This document shows positions 8,708 through 16,675 of a DNA stretch of 64,000 nucleotides, piece after piece (position 1 is the stretch's first letter; each line of letters opens with the position of its first letter). Under the pieces are notes generated by a model. It searched no databases. It worked only from the letters and a program-made list of their open reading frames with translations, and was not told the DNA's origin. Source of the stretch: JBDOQU01 sp039839375 (GTDB lineage: Bacteria; Pseudomonadota; Alphaproteobacteria; DSM-16000; Inquilinaceae); the NCBI RefSeq assembly GCF_039839375.1, contig NZ_JBDOQU010000003.1, positions 186,001 through 250,000 on the forward strand, read 5' to 3'. The translations under genes and the position numbers were made by a program.

Positions 8708-8859
8708 GAGGAAAAGGTAGTAACCAGCTGCCTTCAGCAATCTTGTGGATCAGACGCAGCGCATTCTGGCGCACTGAGGAGAAGCATGGCGACTATTCGA
8801 GGAGAAGGCGACCATCGGAACGTCCGACATGGAGCAGAACCATCCCGCTCTCAGGCACC

Positions 8860-9440
8860 CTTCCGAACGCCTCGCTCCCGTCCAAACCCGCTGTCCTTGA
8901 CGCCGCCGAACGATGGTTGAACGGCGACTGCACGGTAGGTGTCGACTCACATCACACCGGTATGCATGCGCGGGAGACGCGGTGCACGCGCCTGATCTCC
9001 TGCGACCGAAGATGATGTTCGACGATTCGCGCCGAGCTTCAGAGTGACCGGATAAGGTTGCGCCCCGGTGGCAGCCGCGATCTCGCGGCCCGCGCCATCG
9101 CTGCCGTGAGACTGGCCTTGTCGAGCCCTCCATAGGAAACCAGCGCCCGCCCGGTCCGTGCGTCCCCGGTTGACGACGCCAGCGAGGAACCCCGCCTTGT
9201 CCATAAGCGAGCAGAACTCGAGCGTGGCCGCGGACGCATGATCAGATGGCTTCACGACTACGGAGTTACCTGCCGCCAAAGCCATCGGTAGCATATTGGC
9301 GAGCGCCAACCATCGGCGAGTTCCAGGCAGTGATGATGCCGATGACGCCAAGAGGCTCCAGTGAGGCGTAGTCAAAAAATCGCGCCGGTCGAGCGGACCC
9401 ACCTTGTCCCAGATCTTGTCCGAAAGCGGCTGGCGCCGAA
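8860..9440 (-). pseudogene. aldehyde dehydrogenase remnant
   Basis: Pieces of an NAD-dependent aldehyde dehydrogenase can be read on the - strand in different frames: PLDRR then DYASLEPLGVIGIITAWNSP (about 9420-9310), MALAAGNSVVVKPSDHASA (about 9290-9230), a GRTGRA segment near 9150 and, at about 8910-8870, FGGVKDSGFGRERG from the extreme C-terminal part. Frame changes join the pieces, and the middle third, including the catalytic-cysteine region, is missing. The original family is clear; the gene is dead. Insertion sequence B lies just beyond its 3' end. Confidence 0.8.
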
Positions 9441-9615
9441 GCCCGAAGCTTCGATCGAGGGAGCGACAGGGAACCGCTGCCGAGGGGATCGGGCCACGCC
9501 TCCCGTTGGGACAATTTGGGACAAAGAGAAAAAATTCTGGTGCATTCTCAAGCATTGACGTGCATGAGAAATGCAGTTATTTCAAATGTTTAGTGATGTC
9601 GTTGTGAGTTCTAAA

Positions 9616-9663
9616 GAGCTTCCCAAGCTTACGACGAGGGTTCGATTCCCTTCGCCCGCTCCA
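9616..9663 (+). other. tRNA-Gly(CCC) 3' fragment, probable island attachment site
   Basis: The 48 bases contain the loop TTCCCAA (anticodon CCC), the 3' anticodon stem, a 4-base variable region, a perfect T-arm (GAGGG, TTCGATT, CCCTT), the acceptor strand CGCCCGC, discriminator T and CCA. Upstream there is no D-arm or 5' acceptor strand, and the 5' anticodon stem pairs at only 4 of 5 positions. So this is a tRNA 3' portion without its 5' half. Integrases that use tRNA genes leave such a copy at the far end of the insert, with the island on its 5' side, which matches the accessory DNA to the left and the housekeeping genes to the right. Confidence 0.85.
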
Positions 9664-9738
9664 GCACCCACTCTCACCCAGAATCTCGGATTCTGCGCCT
9701 CGTGACGCGATGGGAGCGACATCCGACTTGGCGCAACT

Positions 9739-9975
9739 TCAGCCCAATCGCCAGATTCCGCTTCTGTCGGCCGCAGCTAAGCGCCCTTCATGGCGCAGTT
9801 TCGTTGCGGCCCAGCGCATATCGTAATGCCACGTATAGAAGAGGTTGCCGGAGCGTCTGAGTTCGGATTCATAGTTGGTCCAGATGTGGCGGGCCACGTC
9901 AACAACCGTAGCTTGACCACCTGCGGCATTAACGGCAGAGAGAACCCAATCCTTAAGATCTTCTCGAGTACTCAT
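9739..9975 (-). CDS. small hypothetical protein, winged-helix-like
   Basis: 78 residues if ATG 9975 is used (MSTREDLKDWVL...), with purine-rich AGGGGAG shortly upstream; the frame stays open to 10029. The sequence has a compact alpha-helical pattern with DVARHIWTNYESEL, FYTWHYDMRWA and a closing GIWRL, resembling the small winged-helix domain at the N terminus of Mrr-type restriction proteins. I cannot assign a function. It stands alone just outside the proposed island boundary. Confidence 0.6.
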   Translation of the reverse strand: MSTREDLKDWVLSAVNAAGGQATVVDVARHIWTNYESELRRSGNLFYTWHYDMRWAATKLRHEGRLAAADRSGIWRLG

Positions 9976-10223
9976 TAGCTCCATCTCCCCTGCGCTAGAC
10001 TGACCGTAGCTAATACGATAGCTGTACACACTCGTAAAGTGTGCTCAAACGCCTTCCGCGACCATTGAGGGCGCAATCCGCAAGCATGGAGTGGCTTCCT
10101 ACGGCAAATTACCAGCGATCCCGATGGGGTCGGCCGCTTGGCTTGGTCGCGTTTCCGTGGCAGTCACGGGGGCAGGGCGGCGGTTGTCGCGGCCTTCCTC
10201 CACTGCACCGGCCACGGGAACCC

Positions 10224-11510
10224 ATGTCCGCCTATATCGACACCTATTACAAGCGCACCCTGAAGAACGACGATCCCTATCCGGCGCTGGACAGCGACCA
10301 GGCCGCCGATGTCTGCATCGTGGGTGGGGGGCTTGCCGGCCTCACAGCCGCGCTTGATCTCGCCCGAAGCGGCCGGCAGGTGATCGTGCTGGAAGCGCAG
10401 CGGGTGGCGTGGGGGGCGTCCGGGCGCAATGGCGGCTTCGTGTCGCCGGGCTATTCGGCGTCGCTCGACCACATAAGGCGGGCCGTTGGACCGGACGATT
10501 CCGCGGCGCTGATGCGCCTGTCGATCGAAGGTGTGGGCATCGTCGCGGAGAACATCGCTTCTCTCGGCATCGCCGAAGCCAAGCCGGTCTATGGCAGCCT
10601 GAAGACCAGCCGCTACGAGAATACCGCCGGCCTGAAGGCGCGGCAGGAGATGATGGAGCGGGATTTCGGATACAGGCTGGAATTCAGGACGCGCGAGGAG
10701 GTCAGGGAGGTGCTGCGCTCCCCGAAATATCATCAGGCGCTCTATGATTCAGCGGCGTTCCACTTCCATCCGCTCAACTACGCCCGCGCGCTGGCGAGAG
10801 AGATCGTGCGGCTGGGCGGCCGGATTTTCGAGGATTCGGGCGTGACGGCGATGGAACTCGATGGCCCGACGAAGATCATTCGAACGGCCGGGGGCAGCGT
10901 CGCCGCTAAGGATGTCGTTATCGCCTGCGGGGGCTACACCGGACGCCTCCTGCCGAAGCTGGCGCGCAGCCATATCCCGATCGCGACCTATGTGCTGCTG
11001 ACGGAACCGGCCAAGGACCGCATCGCCGAGGCGATCCGCACCAATGCCGCGATCGGCGATGGAAGGCGCGCGGGCGACTATTACCGGCTGGTCGATGACG
11101 GGGAGCGAATCCTCTGGGGCGGCAAGATCACCACTCGGACGGCGGAGCCCCGACGCCTTGCCGAACTGCTGACCCGGACCATGGTGTCCACCTATCCTCA
11201 GTTGAAGGGGATCGGGGTGGAGACGGCGTGGTCGGGTCTCATGTCCTATGCCCGCCACCTGATGCCCCAGATCGGGAAGCTCCAGCCAGGGGTCTGGTAT
11301 TGCATGGGCTTCGGGGGACACGGGATGAACACGACCGCCATCGGCGGGCGGGTCGTCGCGGAGGCGATTGCCGGAAAGGACGACCGCTACCGGCGGTTCG
11401 CCCCCTTCGGCCTTGTCTGGAACGGCGGACCGGCCGGCGTCGCCGCCGTCCAGCTTACCTACTGGACGTACCAGATGATGGATTTCCTGAAGGAGCGGCA
11501 GGCCGCCTGA
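10224..11510 (+). CDS. FAD-dependent amine oxidoreductase (DAO family)
   Basis: The frame is open from 10041, but ATG 10224 gives the conserved N terminus MSAYIDTYYKRTL, leaving a 428-residue protein of normal size. The dinucleotide-binding motif is VGGGLAGL at residues 33-40 (preceded by VCI), followed by WGASGRNGGFVSPG, the FAD-contact pattern of DadA/PuuB-type oxidases. The C-terminal FGGHGMNTTAIGG closes the FAD site. It is most like gamma-glutamylputrescine oxidase or related deaminating oxidases; the substrate is not proven. It converges with the aapJ-like gene across a strong hairpin. Confidence 0.85.
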   Translation: MSAYIDTYYKRTLKNDDPYPALDSDQAADVCIVGGGLAGLTAALDLARSGRQVIVLEAQRVAWGASGRNGGFVSPGYSASLDHIRRAVGPDDSAALMRLSIEGVGIVAENIASLGIAEAKPVYGSLKTSRYENTAGLKARQEMMERDFGYRLEFRTREEVREVLRSPKYHQALYDSAAFHFHPLNYARALAREIVRLGGRIFEDSGVTAMELDGPTKIIRTAGGSVAAKDVVIACGGYTGRLLPKLARSHIPIATYVLLTEPAKDRIAEAIRTNAAIGDGRRAGDYYRLVDDGERILWGGKITTRTAEPRRLAELLTRTMVSTYPQLKGIGVETAWSGLMSYARHLMPQIGKLQPGVWYCMGFGGHGMNTTAIGGRVVAEAIAGKDDRYRRFAPFGLVWNGGPAGVAAVQLTYWTYQMMDFLKERQAA

Positions 11511-11512
11511 CG

Positions 11513-11543
11513 GGCCGCTCCCCGACTTTCCCGGGGAGCGGCC
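11513..11543. terminator. hairpin between convergent genes
   Basis: A perfect 12-bp stem (GGCCGCTCCCCG with CGGGGAGCGGCC) and a 7-base loop lie directly after the oxidase stop and before the aapJ-like stop. There is no long T run, so it may need a factor, or work as a bidirectional barrier for both genes. Confidence 0.7.
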
Positions 11544-11557
11544 TGTCCTTCAACTCC

Positions 11558-12589
11558 CTACCGGAGCGGCGGCGCGTACATCAGGCCGCCATCGGTCCAC
11601 AGCGCGTTCATTCCCCGCTCCAGGCCGAGCGGCGTGTCGACGCCGACATTGCGCTCGAAGATCTCGCCGTAATTGCCCACGGCGAGAAGCACCTGGACCA
11701 GCCAGTCCTCGGAAACGCCCAGCGATTCGCCATTGCCGGCGGTCACGCCCAGCATCCGCTGGACATCGGGGTTGGTCGTCGTCGCCGCGATCTCCTCGAC
11801 ATTCTCAGACGTGATGCCTTTCTCCTCGGCCTCGATCAGGCCGTTGACCGTCCACTTGACGATGTCGAAGAACTCATCGTCGCCATGGCGCACGGCCGGG
11901 GCCAGCGGCTCCTTGGAGATCACTTCCGGCAGGATGACATAGTCGTCCGGGTTCGGCGCGACGGTCGACCGCATGGAGGCAAGCGCCGAACCATCGGTGG
12001 TGTAGACATCGCAGCGGCCGGCGAAGAACGCAGCGTGGGCTTCGTCGACGGCTTCGATGACGACCGGCTCGAACGTCATCTCGTTGGCGCGGAAGAAGTC
12101 GGCCAGGTTCAGTTCGGTCGTGGTGCCCATCTGCACGCAGACGGCGGCGCCGTCGAGATCGAGCGCGCTGGTGACGCCCAGCGCCTTGGGAACCAGGAAG
12201 CCCTGGCCGTCATAGAAGGTGACCGGCGCGAAGTTCAGCCCCAGCGCAGTATCGCGGGAGATGGTCCAGGTCGTGTTGCGCGACAGGATGTCCACTTCGC
12301 CCGACTGCAGGGCGGTGAAACGCTGTTGCGACGTCAGCGGCGAAAATCGAATCGCCTCCGGATCGCCGAGGATGGCGGTGGCGACGGCGCGGCAGACATC
12401 CACGTCCAGCCCCGACCAGATGCCCTGGCTGTCGGGGTTGGAGAAGCCGGCGACGCCGGAGCTGACGCCGCATTGGAGATATCCACGTTCGCGGATCGCA
12501 TCCAGCGTCTCGCCGGCGAAGGCCGGCATGGTCGCGCCGGCGGCGGTGGCGATGACCGCGCCTGCGGTCAGGATCGCTCTATAGGTCAC
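11558..12589 (-). CDS. amino-acid ABC transporter binding protein (AapJ-like)
   Basis: 343 residues with a signal peptide (about 1-25, cleavage after AFA). The mature protein begins with TLDAIRERGYLQCGV and continues with GFSNPDSQGIWSGLDVDVCRA, as in the general L-amino acid binding protein AapJ of alphaproteobacteria. It binds amino acids in the periplasm for an Aap-type ABC importer. The partners aapQ, aapM and aapP are not next to it: the neighbours are an oxidase and alkB. It is therefore an orphan binding protein here, perhaps a second copy or one using a remote transporter. Confidence 0.88.
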   Translation of the reverse strand: MTYRAILTAGAVIATAAGATMPAFAGETLDAIRERGYLQCGVSSGVAGFSNPDSQGIWSGLDVDVCRAVATAILGDPEAIRFSPLTSQQRFTALQSGEVDILSRNTTWTISRDTALGLNFAPVTFYDGQGFLVPKALGVTSALDLDGAAVCVQMGTTTELNLADFFRANEMTFEPVVIEAVDEAHAAFFAGRCDVYTTDGSALASMRSTVAPNPDDYVILPEVISKEPLAPAVRHGDDEFFDIVKWTVNGLIEAEEKGITSENVEEIAATTTNPDVQRMLGVTAGNGESLGVSEDWLVQVLLAVGNYGEIFERNVGVDTPLGLERGMNALWTDGGLMYAPPLR

Positions 12590-12697
12590 GGGTTTTTCCT
12601 TTGTTCGATATCGTTACCGGAACGGCTTCGCATTCCGGCAGGGGGTTTGCAAGTTCAGTGAACATTTTCCGGTCCGTCAGAGGCTGATCTTGCTCGA

Positions 12698-13336
12698 TCA
12701 CAAGGCTTTCCGGAATGTCAGGTTGATCCGCCTGCGTCCCAGCGCCGGATGGTCGCCGTCCTTCAGCGCGAGAACGCCGTGATAGTGGAGGCGCGAGGAG
12801 CCGCCCCAGACGGCCACGTCGCCATGCTGGAGGGGGATCCGGCGCGGCTTGTCGGACCGTTTCGGCCCGCCGAACTGGAAGGTCGCGGGAAGCCCCAGCG
12901 AGACGGAGACGATCGGCTGGTCGAAATCGCGCTCGTCCCTGTCCTGATGCAGCGACAGGCGCGCGCCGGGCTCGTAGCAATTCACCAGGCAGGCGTCGGG
13001 CGCGAAGGACGGGTAGCCGGCGTCGACCGCCGCTTCCGCCGCCAGCCGCCGGAAGGCCGCCGGCATGGCCGGCCAGGGTCTGCCTGTTTCAGGATCGATC
13101 GGGTCATAGCGGTAGCCCTTCCGATCGGTCACCCAGCCGGCCTCCCCGCAATTGGTCATGGCGACCGACATCTCGTACCCGCCGGGCGTGACCATCCGCC
13201 GGAAGGGCGCCTGGGCCGTCACCTCGTCCAGCGCTTCCAGAAGCGGCCCTTCCAGCGGCAGGGCGCGGCCCCGTAGCAGCACCGCCCCCGGCGCGAGGTT
13301 TTCGCGGTCCGGCGAGGCGAACAGGTCTTCCGTCAT
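12698..13336 (-). CDS. alkB: alkylated DNA repair dioxygenase AlkB
   Basis: 212 residues from ATG 13336, overlapping the stop of the DUF72 gene by ATGA. Iron ligands are His130 and Asp132 (in SLHQDRDE) and His186 (in RLHYHGV), almost the same positions as in the E. coli enzyme. The closing RRRINLTFR carries the arginines that hold 2-oxoglutarate. It removes methyl groups from 1-methyladenine and 3-methylcytosine in the cytoplasm by oxidation. Translational coupling to the DUF72 gene suggests a two-gene operon. No SOS-like or Ada-like operator is visible. Confidence 0.93.
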   Translation of the reverse strand: MTEDLFASPDRENLAPGAVLLRGRALPLEGPLLEALDEVTAQAPFRRMVTPGGYEMSVAMTNCGEAGWVTDRKGYRYDPIDPETGRPWPAMPAAFRRLAAEAAVDAGYPSFAPDACLVNCYEPGARLSLHQDRDERDFDQPIVSVSLGLPATFQFGGPKRSDKPRRIPLQHGDVAVWGGSSRLHYHGVLALKDGDHPALGRRRINLTFRKAL

Positions 13337-14142
13337 CCGATACGGTCGATCAGCGCCACGGCGGCCGCCGGATTGCGCTCCTTGAAGCCGCTGATGACGT
13401 AGAGGAAGACGTCGCGCGCGCCCTTGGGCGCTGAATCTTTCGGCGCGACCGTCTCCAGATCGTGGGGCGCGGCGCCGGAAGCCCAACTCCGCGCCCGCTT
13501 CGTCCATGCGTCCAGCGCCTTGGCGGTATAGCCCTCCTTCTCGCCTTCGGACGTGCCCATGATCCGTGCGTAGACGAAGGGCGCGGTGATGTCGGGGATC
13601 ACCGGATGGTCGCTGTCGCCGGCGCAGATCACCGCCACCTCATGCTCCCGCGCCAGCGCGACGAAGTCCGGATGCCGGAAGCTGTCATGCCGCACCTCCA
13701 CCGCGTGGCGCAGCGCGCGACCCTCGACGCTCTTCGGCAGCAGCTTCAGGAACGCGGCGAAATCGTCCGGATCGAACTTCTTCGTCGCCATGAACTGCCA
13801 GTTGATCGGCCCCAGCTTGTCCCTCAGCTCCACGATGCCGCTGGTCAGGAACCGCTCGACCGATTCGCCGGAATCGGCCAGCACGCGGCGATTGGTGGCG
13901 AAGCGCGGGCCCTTCAGCGCGAAGACGAAACCGTCGGGCGTCTCGTCATGCCATTTGGCGAAGCTTTCCGGCTTCTGCGATCCGTAATAGGTGCCGTTGA
14001 TCTCGATCGAGTTCAGCTTGCGGCTGGCATATTCCAGCTCCCGCTTCTGCACCAGCCCTTCGGGATAGAAGGTTCCGCGCCACGGCTCATAGGTCCATCC
14101 GCCGATCCCGATGCGGATGGCGGGCTTGCTCTCTTTCGGCAT
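13333..14142 (-). CDS. DUF72 (YecE-like) TIM-barrel protein
   Basis: 269 residues from ATG 14142; the frame is open further upstream but conservation starts with IRIGIGGWTYEPWRGTFYPEGL. The next landmarks, NSIEINGTYYGSQKPESFAKW, FALKGPRFATN and the closing VFLYVISGFKERNPAAAVAL, are those of the DUF72 family, a TIM-barrel fold related to sugar-phosphate endonucleases. Its biochemical role is not established. It lies first in an operon with alkB (4-base overlap) and is divergent from the TRIC-type channel gene 106 bases away. Confidence 0.9.
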   Translation of the reverse strand: MPKESKPAIRIGIGGWTYEPWRGTFYPEGLVQKRELEYASRKLNSIEINGTYYGSQKPESFAKWHDETPDGFVFALKGPRFATNRRVLADSGESVERFLTSGIVELRDKLGPINWQFMATKKFDPDDFAAFLKLLPKSVEGRALRHAVEVRHDSFRHPDFVALAREHEVAVICAGDSDHPVIPDITAPFVYARIMGTSEGEKEGYTAKALDAWTKRARSWASGAAPHDLETVAPKDSAPKGARDVFLYVISGFKERNPAAAVALIDRIG

Positions 14143-14248
14143 CGCTGGATTCTCCTGGTGTCGGGCGGCAGGCAGGATAGAACAGGCAGCGGGCCGAAAC
14201 ACTCCGTCTCTTGCTCTCTTGGGGAAGTCGTGCTTCCTCACAAGGGCC

Positions 14249-14911
14249 ATGCCCGTCGCCTCCGACCTCGATTCCATCATCTTCTGGCTCGACCTGATCG
14301 GAGTCGTCGTCTTTGCGGTGTCGGGCGCGCTCACCGCCTCACGCAAGCAGATGGACGTGGTGAGCTTCGCGCTGATCGCCACCGTGACCGGGATCGGCGG
14401 CGGGACGATCCGTGACGTGCTGCTGGACCGTACGCCGGTCTTCTGGATCGCGAACCCGTTCTATCTGGCGATCGGCTGCGGCGCGGCGCTGATCGTCTTC
14501 TTCACCGCCCATGTGGTCGAATCGCGATATCGCGTCCTCCTGTGGGCGGATGCGGCTGGGCTCGGCCTCTTCTGCGTCATCGGCGCCGAAACGGCGCTGG
14601 CCTCGGGTGCGCCGGTCGGCGTCGCCGTGCTGATGGGGGTGATCACAGCCACCTTCGGCGGCCTTGTCCGCGACGTGCTGTGCGCCGAGGTGCCGCTGAT
14701 CCTGCGGCGGGAGATCTACGCCACGGCCGCCGCTTTGGGCGCGGCGACCTATTGCCTGTTGGACGCGCTCGGCGTCGGGCGGGACCTGACCGTCATCCTC
14801 GCCTTCCTGGCGGGCTTCGGCCTGCGCGCCGTCGGGCTCGCCTTCGGCCTCTCCCTGCCGGCCTATCGCGGCCGGCCCGGCCGGGACTATGGCGACGGGC
14901 GGCCGGACTGA
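14249..14911 (+). CDS. TRIC-type cation channel family protein (UPF0126)
   Basis: 220 residues from ATG 14249 with about seven membrane helices arranged as two similar halves. The signature is IGGGTIRDVLLDR in the first half and FGGLVRDVLCAE in the second. These glycine-arginine motifs define the trimeric intracellular cation channel family (YadS-like, UPF0126). It probably sits in the inner membrane and passes monovalent cations. It has no operon partner: divergent to DUF72 and convergent with the anti-sigma gene, 34 bases away. Confidence 0.9.
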   Translation: MPVASDLDSIIFWLDLIGVVVFAVSGALTASRKQMDVVSFALIATVTGIGGGTIRDVLLDRTPVFWIANPFYLAIGCGAALIVFFTAHVVESRYRVLLWADAAGLGLFCVIGAETALASGAPVGVAVLMGVITATFGGLVRDVLCAEVPLILRREIYATAAALGAATYCLLDALGVGRDLTVILAFLAGFGLRAVGLAFGLSLPAYRGRPGRDYGDGRPD

Positions 14912-14945
14912 TTCACGATATCCCCCAGCCGGGGGATACGGCGGT

Positions 14946-15677
14946 TCAGGGCTGTTCCAGGATTGGTCCGCTGAAGACCACCGGGCCGGTTGGCGCGCCG
15001 GTGGGGGAACCGCCCTCCGGCTCCAGGCTGACGGCGAAGACCGCGTCGGCCGCCGCGCCGGGCGGAAGCTGGTCGGGCAGGGCGTGCCGAACGGTCTGGT
15101 CGGCGTCCAGGAGGCCGAGCGACAGGGGCGGCCGGTCGCCGGCCGCCGACACCAGCCAGAGTTCGAAGCTGTGGTCGGGTTGCGCCCGGTTCTCGATCGG
15201 CCGGATCGCCACCTGCCCGCTTTCCAGATCGACGCTCGCCAGCCAGATGGGCCGGTTATCCGCATCGTTCAGCACGGCGACGTAACGGCCCTGGGGTTCC
15301 CCGACCGGCGCTGCCAGCACGTAAACCAGCAGCGCCGCCGCGGCAGCGGTCATCGCAAGCGCGGCCCCCCGCCAGACGGCGAGGCTGTCCCACAGTCGGA
15401 CAAGCGCGCTTTCCCTCGCCGCCGGGGCCGCGGCCGGCGCGGGCCGGCTTCCGCCGGTCGCCTGGTCGATCCGGGCCCAGAGATGGGCCGGCGGCTCCAC
15501 CTCCGGCGACATCTCCGCCAGCGGCATGAGCCGCCGGTTCCAGTCGTCGACCAGCGCGCGCAACTCCGCGTCCGAGGTCAGGTCGGCCTCGAAGCGGCGG
15601 CGCGTCGAGCGGTCCAGCGTGCCGAGGACATATTCCCCGGCCAGCGACACGCGATCCTGCGGTTCCTCGGTCGTCAT
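14946..15677 (-). CDS. anti-sigma factor (RskA-like)
   Basis: 243 residues from ATG 15677, which overlaps the sigma stop (ATGA). The cytoplasmic N-terminal part has the zinc-less anti-sigma pattern LAGEYVLGTLD...RRRFEADL; one membrane helix lies at about 103-124; the periplasmic part contains YVAVLNDADNRPIWL and FELWLVSA, typical of RskA C-terminal domains. It should hold the partner sigma factor at the membrane until an external signal triggers release. Coupled translation supports a cognate pair. Confidence 0.88.
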   Translation of the reverse strand: MTTEEPQDRVSLAGEYVLGTLDRSTRRRFEADLTSDAELRALVDDWNRRLMPLAEMSPEVEPPAHLWARIDQATGGSRPAPAAAPAARESALVRLWDSLAVWRGAALAMTAAAAALLVYVLAAPVGEPQGRYVAVLNDADNRPIWLASVDLESGQVAIRPIENRAQPDHSFELWLVSAAGDRPPLSLGLLDADQTVRHALPDQLPPGAAADAVFAVSLEPEGGSPTGAPTGPVVFSGPILEQP

Positions 15678-16210
15678 CGTTCCAGGCAGCTTCTGATGCG
15701 GATCAGCCCTCGGCGGACCCAACTCTTGATCGTGCCGACGGGGCTGTCCAGCCGGCGGGCAAGTTCCTCATGCGTATAACCCTGATAGAAAGCCATTACG
15801 ATGCAGTCGCGCTGCTGCTCCGGCAACTCCCCCAGGCAATGGAGCAGGGCGCGTAGCTCCGCGCTCGCCTCCGCCTGGTGAAGCGGGTCAGGCGCATCGT
15901 CCGCCCAATGCTCGCTTCCCGCCACATCGTCGACCGCCGTCTCGCCCTTCCGGCGCAGCACGTCGAGCGCACGATTGCGCACGATCGTCGCCATCCACGC
16001 CAGCGGCGAACCCCGGTCGGGCCGGTAGTCGCCGGCGCGCTGCCATACCTTGACGTAAGCATCCTGAACGACCTCTTCGGCCCAATCGCTCCGTCTCAAC
16101 ATACGGACAGCGATGCCGAAAAGTTTCGCGCTCGTCTGGGAATAGAGCTGAGCGAACGCCTGCCGGTCTCCGGCGGCGGTGGATTGCAGCAATTGCTCCA
16201 AGGCGATCAT
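15674..16210 (-). CDS. ECF sigma factor (SigK-like)
   Basis: 178 residues from ATG 16210; the open frame runs to 16456 but the extra part is not conserved. Region 2 spans about 25-95 with YSQTSAKLFGIAVRM and EEVVQDAYVKVWQ; region 4 spans about 120-175 with LPEQQRDCIVMAFYQGYTHE and GTIKSWVRRGL. It directs RNA polymerase to stress genes when released from the anti-sigma factor encoded directly downstream (4-base overlap). Region 1.1 and region 3 are absent, as expected. Its target promoters are not recognisable in the window. Confidence 0.92.
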   Translation of the reverse strand: MIALEQLLQSTAAGDRQAFAQLYSQTSAKLFGIAVRMLRRSDWAEEVVQDAYVKVWQRAGDYRPDRGSPLAWMATIVRNRALDVLRRKGETAVDDVAGSEHWADDAPDPLHQAEASAELRALLHCLGELPEQQRDCIVMAFYQGYTHEELARRLDSPVGTIKSWVRRGLIRIRSCLER

Positions 16211-16675
16211 GCCTCTCACGGGAACTCCGCCCCTGTTCAGCGAATGAGCATAGCGGTTGACGGCGGCGGGACAAGGCCGGCGAGGCCGGCAACCGCCTTG
16301 GCCGCGCCGAATTTCCGGCGGTCCAGAACCTTCCGGCATGGCGCTTATGCGTCGCAGTCGGGTGATTAGACGTTGACATATCGCAGTGCAGCGGCCACCT
16401 CTTACGGCGTATTCAAGCCATACCCAGACGCAACTTATTGCGTCGCTCTTCGGCATGAGCGTCGCGGCTCCCGGTCGCGGCCCCGAACCTTGATCTCCCT
16501 CATGGAGACGCGCAGGCCAACGGATCGGCGGATAACCGTCCGACCCGATCGTCTTGACGATTCGCCTGAATGGGTTCCGAAGCGCGTCCCGCTCCGGACA
16601 AGAGCATGGCTGGGATCGGCGGCGCGACCGGTTCGCGACGCCGTCAACCTGTTAACAGAGGAAAAGGAGAGGGGA
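16211..16675. other. 465-base gap between ECF sigma and DJ-1-like genes
   Basis: Divergent promoter space without a credible gene; longer frames lack conserved features. It contains the palindrome GACGCAA-CTTA-TTGCGTC at 16427-16444 (7-bp arms, 4-base spacer), a possible regulator site, and a TTGACA at 16373-16378 without a convincing -10 partner. The sigma gene must be driven from the left part and the DJ-1-like gene from the right part; I cannot place either start. Confidence 0.4.
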
